Below, piece after piece: positions 1 through 9,427 of a stretch of 64,000 bases of DNA. The notes below the pieces were generated by a model. It was given only the letters and a program-made list of their open reading frames with translations, was not told the origin of the DNA and made no database searches. The stretch is from Arcanobacterium_A bovis. GTDB lineage: Bacteria; Actinomycetota; Actinomycetes; Actinomycetales; Actinomycetaceae. Numbering within the stretch: the first letter of the stretch is position 1; every line of letters starts with the position of its first letter. The stretch lies in assembly GCF_042655305.1 (NCBI RefSeq), contig NZ_JBHSLR010000009.1; one strand, 5' to 3'. Made by a program: the position numbers and the translations under genes.

Positions 1-252
1 TTGGGTTGCTGCGTCGTCACGAGCATCCTGAACTTGGAGTTCGACGCCGGCTGCATCCGCTTCTTTCTGAGCACCGTCACGGAGTTGGACGAAGAATGGG
101 TTGGAGAGGGTCGAAACCAACAGCACAACTTTCTTCTTCTCGCCACCGGACTTACCGCCGTCGGCAGATGAATCGCGGTTACATGCGCTCAGGCTCGTAA
201 CTGCTAACGCGCTCGCAGCGAAAATAGCTGCAACCTTACGGAACTTCTTCAT
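1..252 (-). CDS. rbsB: Ribose-type ABC transporter substrate-binding lipoprotein, N-terminal part (cut by window edge)
   Basis: Only the first 84 codons are in the window; the gene runs off the left end. The protein starts MKKFRKVAAIF at an ATG at 252, has a short basic n-region, a hydrophobic core and a lipobox LSAC (Cys about residue 24), so it should be a lipid-anchored extracellular protein. After a Ser/Gly/Lys-rich linker comes KKVVLLVSTLSNPFFVQLRDG, the first beta strand and ligand loop typical of periplasmic-binding-protein family 4 (RbsB). It is the last visible gene of a minus-strand operon behind rbsR, rbsA and rbsC, 46 bases after rbsC. Ribose is the likely ligand by operon type, but related pentoses or AI-2-like sugars cannot be excluded. 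Confidence 0.85.
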   Translation of the reverse strand, partial: MKKFRKVAAIFAASALAVTSLSACNRDSSADGGKSGGEKKKVVLLVSTLSNPFFVQLRDGAQKEADAAGVELQVQDARDDAATQ

Positions 253-298
253 CGGAGTTTCCTTTCTTGTTTTACAACTGATTTCAGTTGTGGTTTTC

Positions 299-1288
299 TT
301 AATCGTTTTTCCGGCGTAGCACATCGATTCCTACCGCAACCGCGATAACACAACCGATCACTACTTGCTGCCAGAAAGAATTGACATTGAGGATATTGAG
401 GCCGTTGCGAATAACGGCCAAGAGCAAGGCACCCACGAGCGTGCCCGAGGCTTTTCCGGAACCACCTGCGAGCGAAGCACCACCAATAACGACGGCGGCA
501 ATCGCGTCCATTTCATAGCCGGTGGCGGCGCCAGGTTGTGCAGAGGAGAGTCGACCCGCGATCAACAGTCCTGCAAATCCGGCAAATAATCCCGAAAGTG
601 CATAAACCGATACCAAAGTACGCTTTACCGGTAGACCAGATAAACGCGCCGCCTCAAGGTTTCCACCAACGGCATACATCGAGCGTCCCAACACAGTGCG
701 GCTGAGAATAAACCAGCACACCACGCCTGCCACAGCCAGCATAATCACAGGCACAGGCACCGGGCCGATATACGAACCGAGGAAATTCACCTCTGGAGCC
801 GTTGGAATCGGGCGGCCATCTGAGAGCACCAGCGTCAAGCCGCGAGCCACGGACATCATCGCCAACGTGGCAATAAATGCAGGGAGTTTGCCGTATGCGA
901 CGCCAATACCCGAAATAACGCCTGCTAAAAGCCCCACAAGCAGCCCGATAAGCAAAGTCACGAAGCCCGGCAAACCAATATTGGTAAACATATATGCGCT
1001 CACCATCGCACCCAAGGCAGCAATTGATCCCACTGCGAGGTCAATACCAGCAGTGACGATCACGAAAGTCATGCCGAATGCCAAAATTGCGGTGGTCGCG
1101 GATTGGATTCCCACGTTGAGCAGATTCTGCGTGGTGAGGAAGTTGGGCGTAGCAATAAACAGCGCGATGCACAGCACCACGAGGCCTACAAGTGCGCCAT
1201 TTTCTGCCAAGAAATGCCCTATTTTCGAATGGCGTGGAGCGCTCAGCGACTTCTTTGCCGCCGGGGTTGTCTCAGTAGCTGATGTCAT
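299..1288 (-). CDS. rbsC: Ribose-type ABC transporter permease
   Basis: This is a 329-residue integral membrane permease of the RbsC/AraH family (BPD_transp_2). After a polar N-terminus of about 25 residues it is mostly hydrophobic, with roughly eight to ten membrane segments and the family loop GGNLEAARLSGLPVKR near two thirds of its length, the contact region for the ATPase. It passes the sugar delivered by RbsB through the membrane using ATP hydrolysis by RbsA. The ATG overlaps the rbsA stop by one base (TGATG), with AAGGAG seven bases upstream, so the pair is translationally coupled. Length and order match standard rbs operons. Confidence 0.93.
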   Translation of the reverse strand: MTSATETTPAAKKSLSAPRHSKIGHFLAENGALVGLVVLCIALFIATPNFLTTQNLLNVGIQSATTAILAFGMTFVIVTAGIDLAVGSIAALGAMVSAYMFTNIGLPGFVTLLIGLLVGLLAGVISGIGVAYGKLPAFIATLAMMSVARGLTLVLSDGRPIPTAPEVNFLGSYIGPVPVPVIMLAVAGVVCWFILSRTVLGRSMYAVGGNLEAARLSGLPVKRTLVSVYALSGLFAGFAGLLIAGRLSSAQPGAATGYEMDAIAAVVIGGASLAGGSGKASGTLVGALLLAVIRNGLNILNVNSFWQQVVIGCVIAVAVGIDVLRRKND

Positions 1289-2868
1289 CAGAGTTCTCCT
1301 TCATGAAAAGCTTGTTTGCCTTGGGGTTCATTGTTTGTCGTAGCACTGCCATCTGTTGGCACGTCGTGGGTATGCACCGCGGAAGTCACATTGCGCACCG
1401 CCAGAGTCATCACTGCATCTTGGGTGGCTTGCGCCGCATCAAGTTCGCCAGCGATCCGCCCTCGGCTCATCACCAAGATGCGATCACTCATTCCCAAGAC
1501 CTCTGGTAGTTCGGATGACACCATCAGCACGGCACCGCCACGAGCCGTTACTTCATTGATGAGCTGGTAAATCTCGACTTTCGCACCAACGTCAACACCG
1601 CGGGTCGGCTCGTCGAGTAGCAACACGTGGGAATTTGCCAGCATCCAGCGCCCAAACACGACTTTCTGCTGATTTCCGCCCGAAAGATTGCGTATTTTCT
1701 GATCCACCGATGCCATACGCACGCGGAGTTTCTCCGCAACACTTGTGGCACGACGTCGTTGCCCGCGTCGATCCGCAAGCCCCATTTTCGCAGTGCTTTT
1801 TAGCGTGGCGTATCCCAAGTTTTCATTCACAGAAGCATCGAGTACCAGCCCCTGTACCTTGCGATCTTCTGGCACATGCCCAAGACCAGCCGCAATGCCG
1901 GCTGCCACGTTGAAACGTGGAATGGCTTTTCCACGTACGGTCACTGTGCCGGCGTCATAAGGATCAGCGCCAGCGATGGAACGAACGACTTCTGTTCTTC
2001 CTGCACCAACAAGCCCTGCGATGCCAACTACTTCCCCAGCTCGAACACTGAAAGTGACATCTTCAAATACGCCTTCGCGCGTCAGACCTTTCACTTCGAG
2101 CAAAGTCTCGCCCAACTCAGATTTCTGACGCGGGAACTGTTGGTCGATCGAGCGTCCCACCATGAGCTGAACAAGTTGATTTTCAGGTGTCTTAGCTGGA
2201 ACTTCTTCGATGAACTGCCCATCGCGCAACACTGTTACGGTATCGCCTATTTCGGCGATCTCGTCGAGGTGATGGGAAATGAACACCATTGCCACGCCCT
2301 TAGCACGCAGATCATTCATCACCGCGAATAGCTGGGCAATTTCAGGTTTTGTGAGCGTCGCTGTTGGCTCATCTAAGATGAGGATGCGCGCGTTTTGACT
2401 CAATGCCTTGGCAATCTCAACCAGCTGCTGTTTGGCCACGCCGAGCCGATGAACCGGCGTGGAAAGATCCACGTCCAAGCCAATGATATCGAGCGCTTCG
2501 CGGGCTCTCCGGAAAGTCTCACGCTTGTCAAATAACCCCATTTTGCTTGGAGTTCGTCCCAACATAATATTTTCCGCCACCGAAAGGTTCGGAGCCAGAT
2601 TCAGTTCTTGGTGAATAGTTGCGATGCCAAAGGATTCCGCCGCTTTCGTGCTTGGCAACGAAACTTCGCGTCCATCGATCAGGATTCGACCGCCGTCGGG
2701 CTGATAAATACCCGACATCATCTTGATAAGCGTGGACTTTCCGGCTCCGTTCTCACCGAGGAGAACTTGTACCTGCCCCGGACGCACCGGCACCGTGACG
2801 TCGTCGATAACCGTTACCGGGCCAAAACGCTTCGTAACGTGATCGAGCACTAATACAGGTTCCGTCAT
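1288..2868 (-). CDS. rbsA: Ribose-type ABC transporter ATP-binding protein (two NBDs)
   Basis: A 526-residue ATPase with two nucleotide-binding domains. The first has Walker A GENGAGKST near residue 38 and Walker B ILILDEPTA. The second has the degenerate P-loop GLVGAGRTE and the signature LSGGNQQKVVFG, the normal asymmetry of RbsA/MglA/XylG proteins. It powers import through RbsC. The ATG overlaps the last codon and stop of rbsR (ATGA) and has GGAGG six bases upstream. The C-terminal 30 residues after the second domain are polar and variable. Substrate assignment follows from the neighbouring rbsR, rbsC and rbsB. Confidence 0.94.
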   Translation of the reverse strand: MTEPVLVLDHVTKRFGPVTVIDDVTVPVRPGQVQVLLGENGAGKSTLIKMMSGIYQPDGGRILIDGREVSLPSTKAAESFGIATIHQELNLAPNLSVAENIMLGRTPSKMGLFDKRETFRRAREALDIIGLDVDLSTPVHRLGVAKQQLVEIAKALSQNARILILDEPTATLTKPEIAQLFAVMNDLRAKGVAMVFISHHLDEIAEIGDTVTVLRDGQFIEEVPAKTPENQLVQLMVGRSIDQQFPRQKSELGETLLEVKGLTREGVFEDVTFSVRAGEVVGIAGLVGAGRTEVVRSIAGADPYDAGTVTVRGKAIPRFNVAAGIAAGLGHVPEDRKVQGLVLDASVNENLGYATLKSTAKMGLADRRGQRRRATSVAEKLRVRMASVDQKIRNLSGGNQQKVVFGRWMLANSHVLLLDEPTRGVDVGAKVEIYQLINEVTARGGAVLMVSSELPEVLGMSDRILVMSRGRIAGELDAAQATQDAVMTLAVRNVTSAVHTHDVPTDGSATTNNEPQGKQAFHEGEL

Positions 2869-3887
2869 TGTGTTCCTCCTGTGGAATCTCGAATAACAAG
2901 TTCGCCCGCGAACTCGAAACCTTCAGTGGACTTTGCTGCGCCGTTAGATTCGATGAGCTCAATGAGGCATTCAACCGCAGCAGCAGTGATTTCACGGATG
3001 GGCTGGCGATAGCTCGTGAGTGTGGGAGAAATCCATTCGCCCAGTTCAAGACCGTCGAATCCAGCGATGAGCACATCGGTGCCTACCAGGGCACCCGCTT
3101 GTTTCGCAGCTTTGATCGCACCAATCGCCATGAGGTCGTTATCAGCGAAAATCGCTTGCGGCCAGTGGTTTTTCTCTCCTGCGAAAAGTTCGGCGACGAC
3201 GTCGTAACCAGATTGCGCAGTAAAGTCGCCTGCGATATTCAACAGCGCTTCCAAAGGAACTTGTGCTTCTTGGCAAGCGGCAATAACACCACGCTGACGC
3301 TGCTCGGTAATCGACAAGTCCTGTGGGCCTTGGATATGCACGAACTTCTTTGGCGCGGTATGCAAGGCACCGAGCACATGCTGCACTACTTCGAATGCAC
3401 CGCGCTCATTGGTGGCCGAGAATCGTGGCAGTGCGACGCCGTCGACCTCACGATCGATTGCCACGATTGGCATCTTCCGCGTTGAGTTGAGCGAGGCTTG
3501 CATGTCCAATTCCGGCTGCCCGCCGACGAGCAATACACCATCAACCATCGGCGCTCGGAACAGGTCGTAAGCCGCTTTGAGCGGCGTGTGGGAGATGGTC
3601 ACATTCACTGCGAAGTTGTGGCGCTGAGCAACTTCAGTAGCCTGCTCGATCAAGGTTGGGAAGAAAGGGTTTTGGATAGAGTCGACGACGAAGCCAATCG
3701 TATCGGTGCGCGAGCGTCGCAAGTTTCGTGCCACTCGAGAAGGCTGATAGTCAAGCTCCTCGATTGCTTTTTCTACACGACGACGCAGTTCGTCAGCTAC
3801 TGGCTTCGATCTGTTGAGCACGCGCGATACCGTGGCGGGTGATACACCTGCCCGATTTGCTATGTCGCGTATTGCCACGTTCGTCAT
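2865..3887 (-). CDS. rbsR: LacI-family repressor of the ribose operon
   Basis: A LacI/GalR regulator of about 340 residues. The N-terminus MTNVAIRDIANRAGVSPATVS is the typical helix-turn-helix, followed by the hinge LDYQPSRVARNLR and a periplasmic-binding-protein-like effector domain (TIGFVVDSIQNPFFPTLIE). I chose the third of three in-frame ATGs (3899, 3890, 3887) because GGAG lies six bases before it. As first gene of the operon it overlaps rbsA by four bases, so it is probably autoregulated through the palindrome at 3946-3961. Ribose or a phosphorylated derivative is the probable effector by context. Confidence 0.9.
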   Translation of the reverse strand: MTNVAIRDIANRAGVSPATVSRVLNRSKPVADELRRRVEKAIEELDYQPSRVARNLRRSRTDTIGFVVDSIQNPFFPTLIEQATEVAQRHNFAVNVTISHTPLKAAYDLFRAPMVDGVLLVGGQPELDMQASLNSTRKMPIVAIDREVDGVALPRFSATNERGAFEVVQHVLGALHTAPKKFVHIQGPQDLSITEQRQRGVIAACQEAQVPLEALLNIAGDFTAQSGYDVVAELFAGEKNHWPQAIFADNDLMAIGAIKAAKQAGALVGTDVLIAGFDGLELGEWISPTLTSYRQPIREITAAAVECLIELIESNGAAKSTEGFEFAGELVIRDSTGGTQ

Positions 3888-3945
3888 CATCGACTCCATG
3901 TTTTGTAGAGATTCTAAAAACCGACCACTGAACCTCCATCAGTTC

Positions 3946-3961
3946 AGGAAATCGATTTCCT
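3946..3961. promoter_or_regulatory. LacI-type operator upstream of rbsR
   Basis: AGGAAATCGATTTCCT is a perfect 16-bp palindrome with the central CG usual for LacI/GalR operators. It lies about 60 bp before the rbsR start. On the minus strand a plausible promoter TTGACG-N18-TACACT (3993-3998 and 3969-3974) precedes it, so the operator would cover the transcription start. Repressor identity is inferred from position. Confidence 0.7.
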
Positions 3962-4121
3962 AATGGGAAGTGTAGTTGCATGATCCACGTCACGTCAAGA
4001 GAAAAATTATTTTATGCCATTGTTCAGGAGTTTTAGCGCATTGGGATTTGGAATATCGCCGCACCTATAGTCGGTTCGAGGAGTGAACCCAACCGACCGC
4101 CCCTAACCGGCTTACAACAAA

Positions 4122-4174
4122 GGCTGACCGACAGGGTAACCACGCTATGTACGCGGCTACCCTGTCGGTCAGCC
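4122..4174 (-). terminator. Hairpin terminator after the DUF11 surface protein gene
   Basis: Two perfect 17-base arms (4122-4138 and 4158-4174) form a long GC-rich stem with a 19-base loop. The arms can be extended with a one-base bulge through AACAA/TTGTT. On the minus strand the stem is followed by TTGTTGTAAG, only moderately U-rich. It lies 48 bases after the surface gene stop; it may act in both directions. Confidence 0.7.
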
Positions 4175-4221
4175 TTGTTATAAAGGATAAGTGCTCGTTA
4201 TAAACGCTTGGTTTTGTAAAC

Positions 4222-7200
4222 TTATGCTTGTTTTCTACGAACTAGCACGCCTGCGCCTAGCAGCATGAGTGCCGTCAGGAGCAATGCTATTGAGGTCGAT
4301 CCAGTTTTAGCGAGAACTGATTCAACCACGTCCAACACTGGCGTTGGCGCTGGCGCTTCTGCCGGTGGCACTGCGACTGGTTTTGTGGTTTCTTGTTCGA
4401 GGATCACTGGCGTAGTTTGTACCGCGATATTGCCACTGGGAGTTGCCCGAGCAAGCATCGCCGAACGCACTTTTCCGTTGGCGATATCGGCTTTCGTCAC
4501 AGTAACTTCCTCGATACATACAGCGCTCTTACCCGGTTCGAGCGCCGCCGCATCACAGCTGATCACTCGATCAACATTACCTGCAACTAGACCAGATCCA
4601 TTGACGCTCGGATTGAGAACGCCCGTCAAAGAAGCGACTGAGCGCGTACCAGTATTAGTCACCGTATAGACGAACGTAACCGTTTCGCCCTCATCAGCTA
4701 GCTGATTTCCGTTCACATCGTCGAGCCGTACTTTCCCACTCAGCGATAACTCAGCGCGAGAATCGGTAGGTAACGAAGCAGTTTGTTTGCCCGTGGTGAC
4801 GTTAACTTTGTTCACGCCCACGCCCGTTGTTTCCACAGCTCCTTGAACGGTACCTGCATCAACATCAGCTTGGGTAACGCTAACTGGCTGAGAGGAACAC
4901 ACCGCGGATTGTCCAGCACCAATCTTGCTCGGAGTGCAAGTCATTGTGTAGCTACTTCCCGCGCTAGCCGTGAGCGCATCAACACTGACCGCACCAGTAT
5001 TGATTACAGTCATGATCAGCTGCACGCTATCACCGGCATCAGCAAGCCCATCACCATCGACATCATCAACAAGTTTAAGCACCGTTGTACCTGTGATCTG
5101 CACGATCTGGCTCAGACCTGTGGTGGCCTGATGGGATAGGCTCGTCACCGCCGTACCGTCTGGATTCTTCCCCGACGCCGTCGCCGTATTAACGAGCGTC
5201 GCACCAGCGTCTATATCAGCTTGCGTGAGCTTCATATCAACCGGATCACAATCTACGCTGGTCTTAGCACCTATCGTGGCAGGGCACGTCACCGTAATGC
5301 CACGATCTGCCAGATTCTGATCGGCAATAACTGGACTCGATACCGTCACATCACCCGTATTCGTTACCTTGAACGAGTAAGTTACCGTATCGCCAGGATC
5401 GCCAGCACCATTACTATTCACATCGCCCGTGAGCTTGGCTGTCTTAACGAGCACCAAGCCACTAACTTGAGACGTGGCGAGGGAAACCGGGAAATCACCA
5501 GCGCTCAGCTTCGTACTTGCTGGGCTAATACCCGTGGGATTAAGCGTGGTAGTAATCTTTCCTGAATCAATATCGGCCTGCGACGCCGCATACACGCCCG
5601 ACTCACACGTCGTAGTGTCACCTGCTCCAAGAGATGTCTTGACACATGTCATCGGTAGCGACGCGTTCGTTGACGCGACCCCTACCGTATTCAACGTGAC
5701 ACCGCCCGTGTTCACCACTGTGATCACAGCTTTGACTGTATCGCCAAGATCAATAACACCGTCACCATCAGCATCATTGACTAAAACCAGCGACGCATTA
5801 TTCGCAGCAATACCTGCTGCTTGGTTCGTTGCGGTGTTCGTCGTCGAAACATTAGACGTCACATCCGCATTCAAACCAGTCACACCCGAAACACTCGCCG
5901 AATTGTTAATCGTGGCAAGAGTATCAACCTGCGGCGCGGACACTATCATATCCACGCTCGTACAATTCACACTCGCTCCAGGCGCCACCGACGCCGGGCA
6001 GGTGAGAGTCAAACCTAGATCGGTGAGCATTTTATCGTCAAGCTTGAGGTTGTTGACTGTCTGGTCTCCCGTATTCGTCACCGCAAACGAATACGTCACC
6101 ACATCATTAACATCAGCAAGACCATTACCATTGGCGTCCTTGGACAGCACCGCTTGCTTATCCAGCTTAAGACCAATACCCGAAGCCAACGGCACGCTAA
6201 GCGTGCGCTGCACCGACGTCACCTTCTGCGACGCGTTATTGATCCCCGAGGCCGTCACCGCATCCAAATAGCTCTGCGCATCCACATCCGCCTGGCTAAT
6301 CGTCGACGTTGTACTACACGTAGCTTGTGCTCCACCCGCCAAGGTAGTTGGGGTGCAGGTGACCGCACGTCCGTTGATCACGATATTGTTGAGCGTAGCA
6401 CCACCAGTGTTTTTCACAACGTAATTCCACGTAACAGTTTCGCCCGCGTCACCTTTCCCATCGCCGTCTTTATCATTCAACACAAACGACGACGTCACAT
6501 CAATCGCAGAAGGCATCACCGTGGCCGATGTCAAAGCAGTCTCAGTAATTTCATAAGCACTCGAACCAACAGGCACACTCGAACGAGCAACCGACGCATA
6601 CGCCGTGCCAGTTGCATTGGCAGGTGCAGTGAGCTTCCACTGGAACGACACAGACTTCCCAACAGACAGCACCGTAGCACCAGCCTTAAAACGCAGCGCC
6701 TTAACCGTAGAAAGATCAGCAGGTGCCGTCGACGTCCAATCATCCACACACCCAGCAACCGACGCATAAACCTCAGGCCGGCACGGATTAGAAGAAGTAG
6801 AATACTCTACCGTATACCCAGCAGGAACACTCGAAACTCCCGCGAACACCGGCGTCCACTGCGAACCATGCGCCAACGATTCATTCGAGGCAAGCAAACC
6901 ATGATCCCCCACATACGGAAGCACCGCATACAACACCGCATCCTTATAATCCACAGCAGACGAATTACTCAACAACAAATCCTGCGCATACGTAGAACCA
7001 GGCTCAACCTGAGCGTCACGCATCGCAACACCGGCAGGATCAGTCAACAAATTAGTCGTCACCTGAGTAAGAGGAACATAGGTCAATGCCCCTGAGCTCC
7101 AGGGTAGCGCTGTTGTTGCTGCATTAGAATCCACATTATAGGTGTCGTTTGCATACATTCCAGGAAAAGGCTGCGACTGTAGTGGAACAGTCGTGTTTTG

Positions 7201-9123
7201 CCACAACAAGGCCTGATACGGGATATTAGATGCTGTTGTTGGAGCAGTGGGTATCACATTATAGGAAAATTTGAAATTTATCGGAGTCTTCGTATCAACC
7301 AACGGCGGCATTACGATATTGCTCCAATCAATATCCCATTGTGTACCGCCCGATACAGCTTTACTCGTGATCGACAACGGCGCAACACTAGGAATCCCCG
7401 CTGTACCAGAAACGAAGGCCACCGATTTAGGATCAAATGCCAAATTTGTCGGCAAAATAAACGAAACATGAGGCGCCAATGAAGCGGTGTACGACTCTTG
7501 AGATACCGTAAGTGAGTGACTAAAGGGCATGCCGACCATACTCTCGTTATACGATTGACCCGACATAATTGTGAGACGCCCACGCCATGATTCACACAGT
7601 GAAATAGTTTCATTATTAGGAATGGTTGTGGCAAGTACGGTGCCGTCACCGTAGGTCAGTTCTAACGAGCGCTGGAGGGTTGTGCTCGCGCCCGGCGTCG
7701 TACCAAGAGGGAACTTGCCACTATACTGAATCTGCAGATCATCGAGTGGAGAAGTAATGCCTCCGCCTACAATGAGACCAGTTGCAGTGACTTGCACCCA
7801 ATCTAGTACACCACCAGAATCGGGCCATGCACCTGAATCAGTATTTGGCGCGATATGTTTCGTACGCGTGGTCGTGTCCCCCACGTAGCGATACTCAATA
7901 ACGAGATCAAGATTGGTTTTAAACGGTGTGACTACATTTGTGAGTGTCCAACTTCCACCCGTAGGCTGAGAAATCTTAAACACAGCCTTTGTGACATCCG
8001 CACCGTAAGTATCAAAACCGATTGATCCAGTATAACCTTGTTCAGGTTGCATACATTTCGTTCCAGAGCTCGCATGTACATTCGTATCCTGCGAGGTTTG
8101 ATTCGGCACTGTACCTGACAACGTAGTGCTAAAAGTGGCAGTTTTCGTCACCTGGGTGCGCACTTGCGAACCAGAGGTCCAATCCTCAATATTTCCAACC
8201 CAGCGACCCGGAATCTGCACTGTTTGCCCGGCTGTAAAACGATCTTTTGGAAAAGTAATGTCCGCCGTGCACCACGCAAAATTACTGGGACTATATCCAT
8301 ACATCCCTGAAAGCCCTGGTCTCGCAGGAAGCGGGCATGTTAACGTTCCGCCTGTTCCATCTGCGCCTGGGGTCCATACTGGAGTTCCATTCCAATTGTT
8401 TTCTATGAAAGGCAATACTGCACCGGCTGGAATATCGACGACGAATTGCGAATCATACAGGTACAGCGCACCCACGCTGTTGCCCACCACCATATTAAAG
8501 GCATATTTGCCGGTGTTGCCAACGGCTAGATTAGCTGGCGAATAGGCTAAATTGATCTTCGCCTGATCAGTAGCTTGAGCAGTCACGTTAGCGTTAGTTG
8601 TAGCATTAGTGCTACCCGTGGCAGACATTGTGGCACTCAGAGTGAGAGTTTCACCGTTTCCATATCCACCATTAGTAGTGGTCAGCTCCACCACAAAAGA
8701 ACCCGTTGTACCCGCAGCTAAATTGCCAGCATTCCAATTCATTATCGAAGTATTAACGTATGATGTATTAATCTTGGCAGATGTTATAAGTTCAGAGAGA
8801 GTTTCTCCTTTTTGCCCGGCAACTTGAAAACTAATCTGCGAATTATCACAGCTCGCCACACTACAGGTGTATGAAACTACGTATTTAACCGTCTCACCAG
8901 GCTTAAAAGTGCTTTGTTGCGGGGTGATAGACACGCTCATCTGACCGCCGGCAGCAAAAGCAGGCAGTGCTGCACCAGAAAACATTCCAATAATTATTGC
9001 GAAACACAACCCTAAAACGCCGTATTTTCTACCGTTAGCTTTACGGAAACCATATTTACCACTCAAAAAATGAACCAAGCTCGCCTTTTTCGGTTCGTCA
9101 CTAAGAGAAGGGTAAGTACGCAT
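4222..9123 (-). CDS. Giant cell-wall-anchored surface protein with DUF11-like repeats and LAKTG sorting signal
   Basis: A 1633-residue secreted protein. Residues 1-58 are a long signal peptide (basic region, a YSIRK-like pattern YGFRKANGRKYGVLG, then a hydrophobic core ending in ALPAFAAG). Residues about 60-860 are Thr/Ser-rich and beta-like. Six repeats follow, with acidic loops at about 881, 991, 1112, 1228, 1349 and 1466, each near 117 residues: an EF-hand-like loop such as NDKDGDGKGDAGE, then TVTYSFKVTNTGD typical of DUF11/CARDB-like stalk domains. The C-terminus has LAKTGS (about 1600), a hydrophobic span and RRKQA, a sortase signal with A in place of P. It is monocistronic. Probably an adhesin or wall stalk; ligand unknown. 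Confidence 0.88.
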   Translation of the reverse strand: MRTYPSLSDEPKKASLVHFLSGKYGFRKANGRKYGVLGLCFAIIIGMFSGAALPAFAAGGQMSVSITPQQSTFKPGETVKYVVSYTCSVASCDNSQISFQVAGQKGETLSELITSAKINTSYVNTSIMNWNAGNLAAGTTGSFVVELTTTNGGYGNGETLTLSATMSATGSTNATTNANVTAQATDQAKINLAYSPANLAVGNTGKYAFNMVVGNSVGALYLYDSQFVVDIPAGAVLPFIENNWNGTPVWTPGADGTGGTLTCPLPARPGLSGMYGYSPSNFAWCTADITFPKDRFTAGQTVQIPGRWVGNIEDWTSGSQVRTQVTKTATFSTTLSGTVPNQTSQDTNVHASSGTKCMQPEQGYTGSIGFDTYGADVTKAVFKISQPTGGSWTLTNVVTPFKTNLDLVIEYRYVGDTTTRTKHIAPNTDSGAWPDSGGVLDWVQVTATGLIVGGGITSPLDDLQIQYSGKFPLGTTPGASTTLQRSLELTYGDGTVLATTIPNNETISLCESWRGRLTIMSGQSYNESMVGMPFSHSLTVSQESYTASLAPHVSFILPTNLAFDPKSVAFVSGTAGIPSVAPLSITSKAVSGGTQWDIDWSNIVMPPLVDTKTPINFKFSYNVIPTAPTTASNIPYQALLWQNTTVPLQSQPFPGMYANDTYNVDSNAATTALPWSSGALTYVPLTQVTTNLLTDPAGVAMRDAQVEPGSTYAQDLLLSNSSAVDYKDAVLYAVLPYVGDHGLLASNESLAHGSQWTPVFAGVSSVPAGYTVEYSTSSNPCRPEVYASVAGCVDDWTSTAPADLSTVKALRFKAGATVLSVGKSVSFQWKLTAPANATGTAYASVARSSVPVGSSAYEITETALTSATVMPSAIDVTSSFVLNDKDGDGKGDAGETVTWNYVVKNTGGATLNNIVINGRAVTCTPTTLAGGAQATCSTTSTISQADVDAQSYLDAVTASGINNASQKVTSVQRTLSVPLASGIGLKLDKQAVLSKDANGNGLADVNDVVTYSFAVTNTGDQTVNNLKLDDKMLTDLGLTLTCPASVAPGASVNCTSVDMIVSAPQVDTLATINNSASVSGVTGLNADVTSNVSTTNTATNQAAGIAANNASLVLVNDADGDGVIDLGDTVKAVITVVNTGGVTLNTVGVASTNASLPMTCVKTSLGAGDTTTCESGVYAASQADIDSGKITTTLNPTGISPASTKLSAGDFPVSLATSQVSGLVLVKTAKLTGDVNSNGAGDPGDTVTYSFKVTNTGDVTVSSPVIADQNLADRGITVTCPATIGAKTSVDCDPVDMKLTQADIDAGATLVNTATASGKNPDGTAVTSLSHQATTGLSQIVQITGTTVLKLVDDVDGDGLADAGDSVQLIMTVINTGAVSVDALTASAGSSYTMTCTPSKIGAGQSAVCSSQPVSVTQADVDAGTVQGAVETTGVGVNKVNVTTGKQTASLPTDSRAELSLSGKVRLDDVNGNQLADEGETVTFVYTVTNTGTRSVASLTGVLNPSVNGSGLVAGNVDRVISCDAAALEPGKSAVCIEEVTVTKADIANGKVRSAMLARATPSGNIAVQTTPVILEQETTKPVAVPPAEAPAPTPVLDVVESVLAKTGSTSIALLLTALMLLGAGVLVRRKQA

Positions 9124-9427
9124 AAAAATCTCTTCCGAGTCATTTGAATAATCAATTAAACATTACCTTCTTGGTACTACGTTTTCCACGTAAAATATTA
9201 GCTCTGCCTCACATATCACTACGCTTGCCTCAGTCTGTTAATCGCCGTCGAAAACCTGACCAGGTTACAGATTATCTATTTGAATAAAAGCCTTTGGCCT
9301 TTAAGCCAGCCTTTCGCCCTTATCCCCTAAAACCCACCCCATCCCACAAACCGCTCCCACTACCTCCATCGCAAAACAAAAGGGAGCGCAGGTCATCGAC
9401 CTGCGCTCCCTTTCGAGCACGCTAATA
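9124..9427. other. Intergenic region between sdhB and the surface protein gene
   Basis: About 300 bases, AT-rich towards the surface gene start (GGAAGAG about eight bases before its ATG) and holding the sdh terminator at 9371-9413. No further gene seen. Confidence 0.6.
9371..9413 (-). terminator. Rho-independent terminator of the sdh operon
   Basis: Perfect 16-base arms 9379-9394 and 9398-9413 with a three-base loop. On the minus strand the stem is followed by TGTTTTGC after a T-run, the textbook form, 14 bases beyond the sdhB stop. Confidence 0.92.

Larger units (their letters stand above)
3888..4221. other. Intergenic region between rbsR and the DUF11 surface protein gene
   Basis: No gene is supported here. 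The right part (about 3888-4000) holds the rbs promoter and operator. The middle has no clear structure. The left-hand hairpin at 4122-4174 ends the surface protein gene. Confidence 0.7.

Noticed and set aside
5474..7095. Long open frames on the plus strand (about 265 and 313 codons)
   Set aside because: They lie wholly antisense to the repeat-rich surface protein and their translations are Arg/Thr/Ile-biased shadows of its codon pattern.
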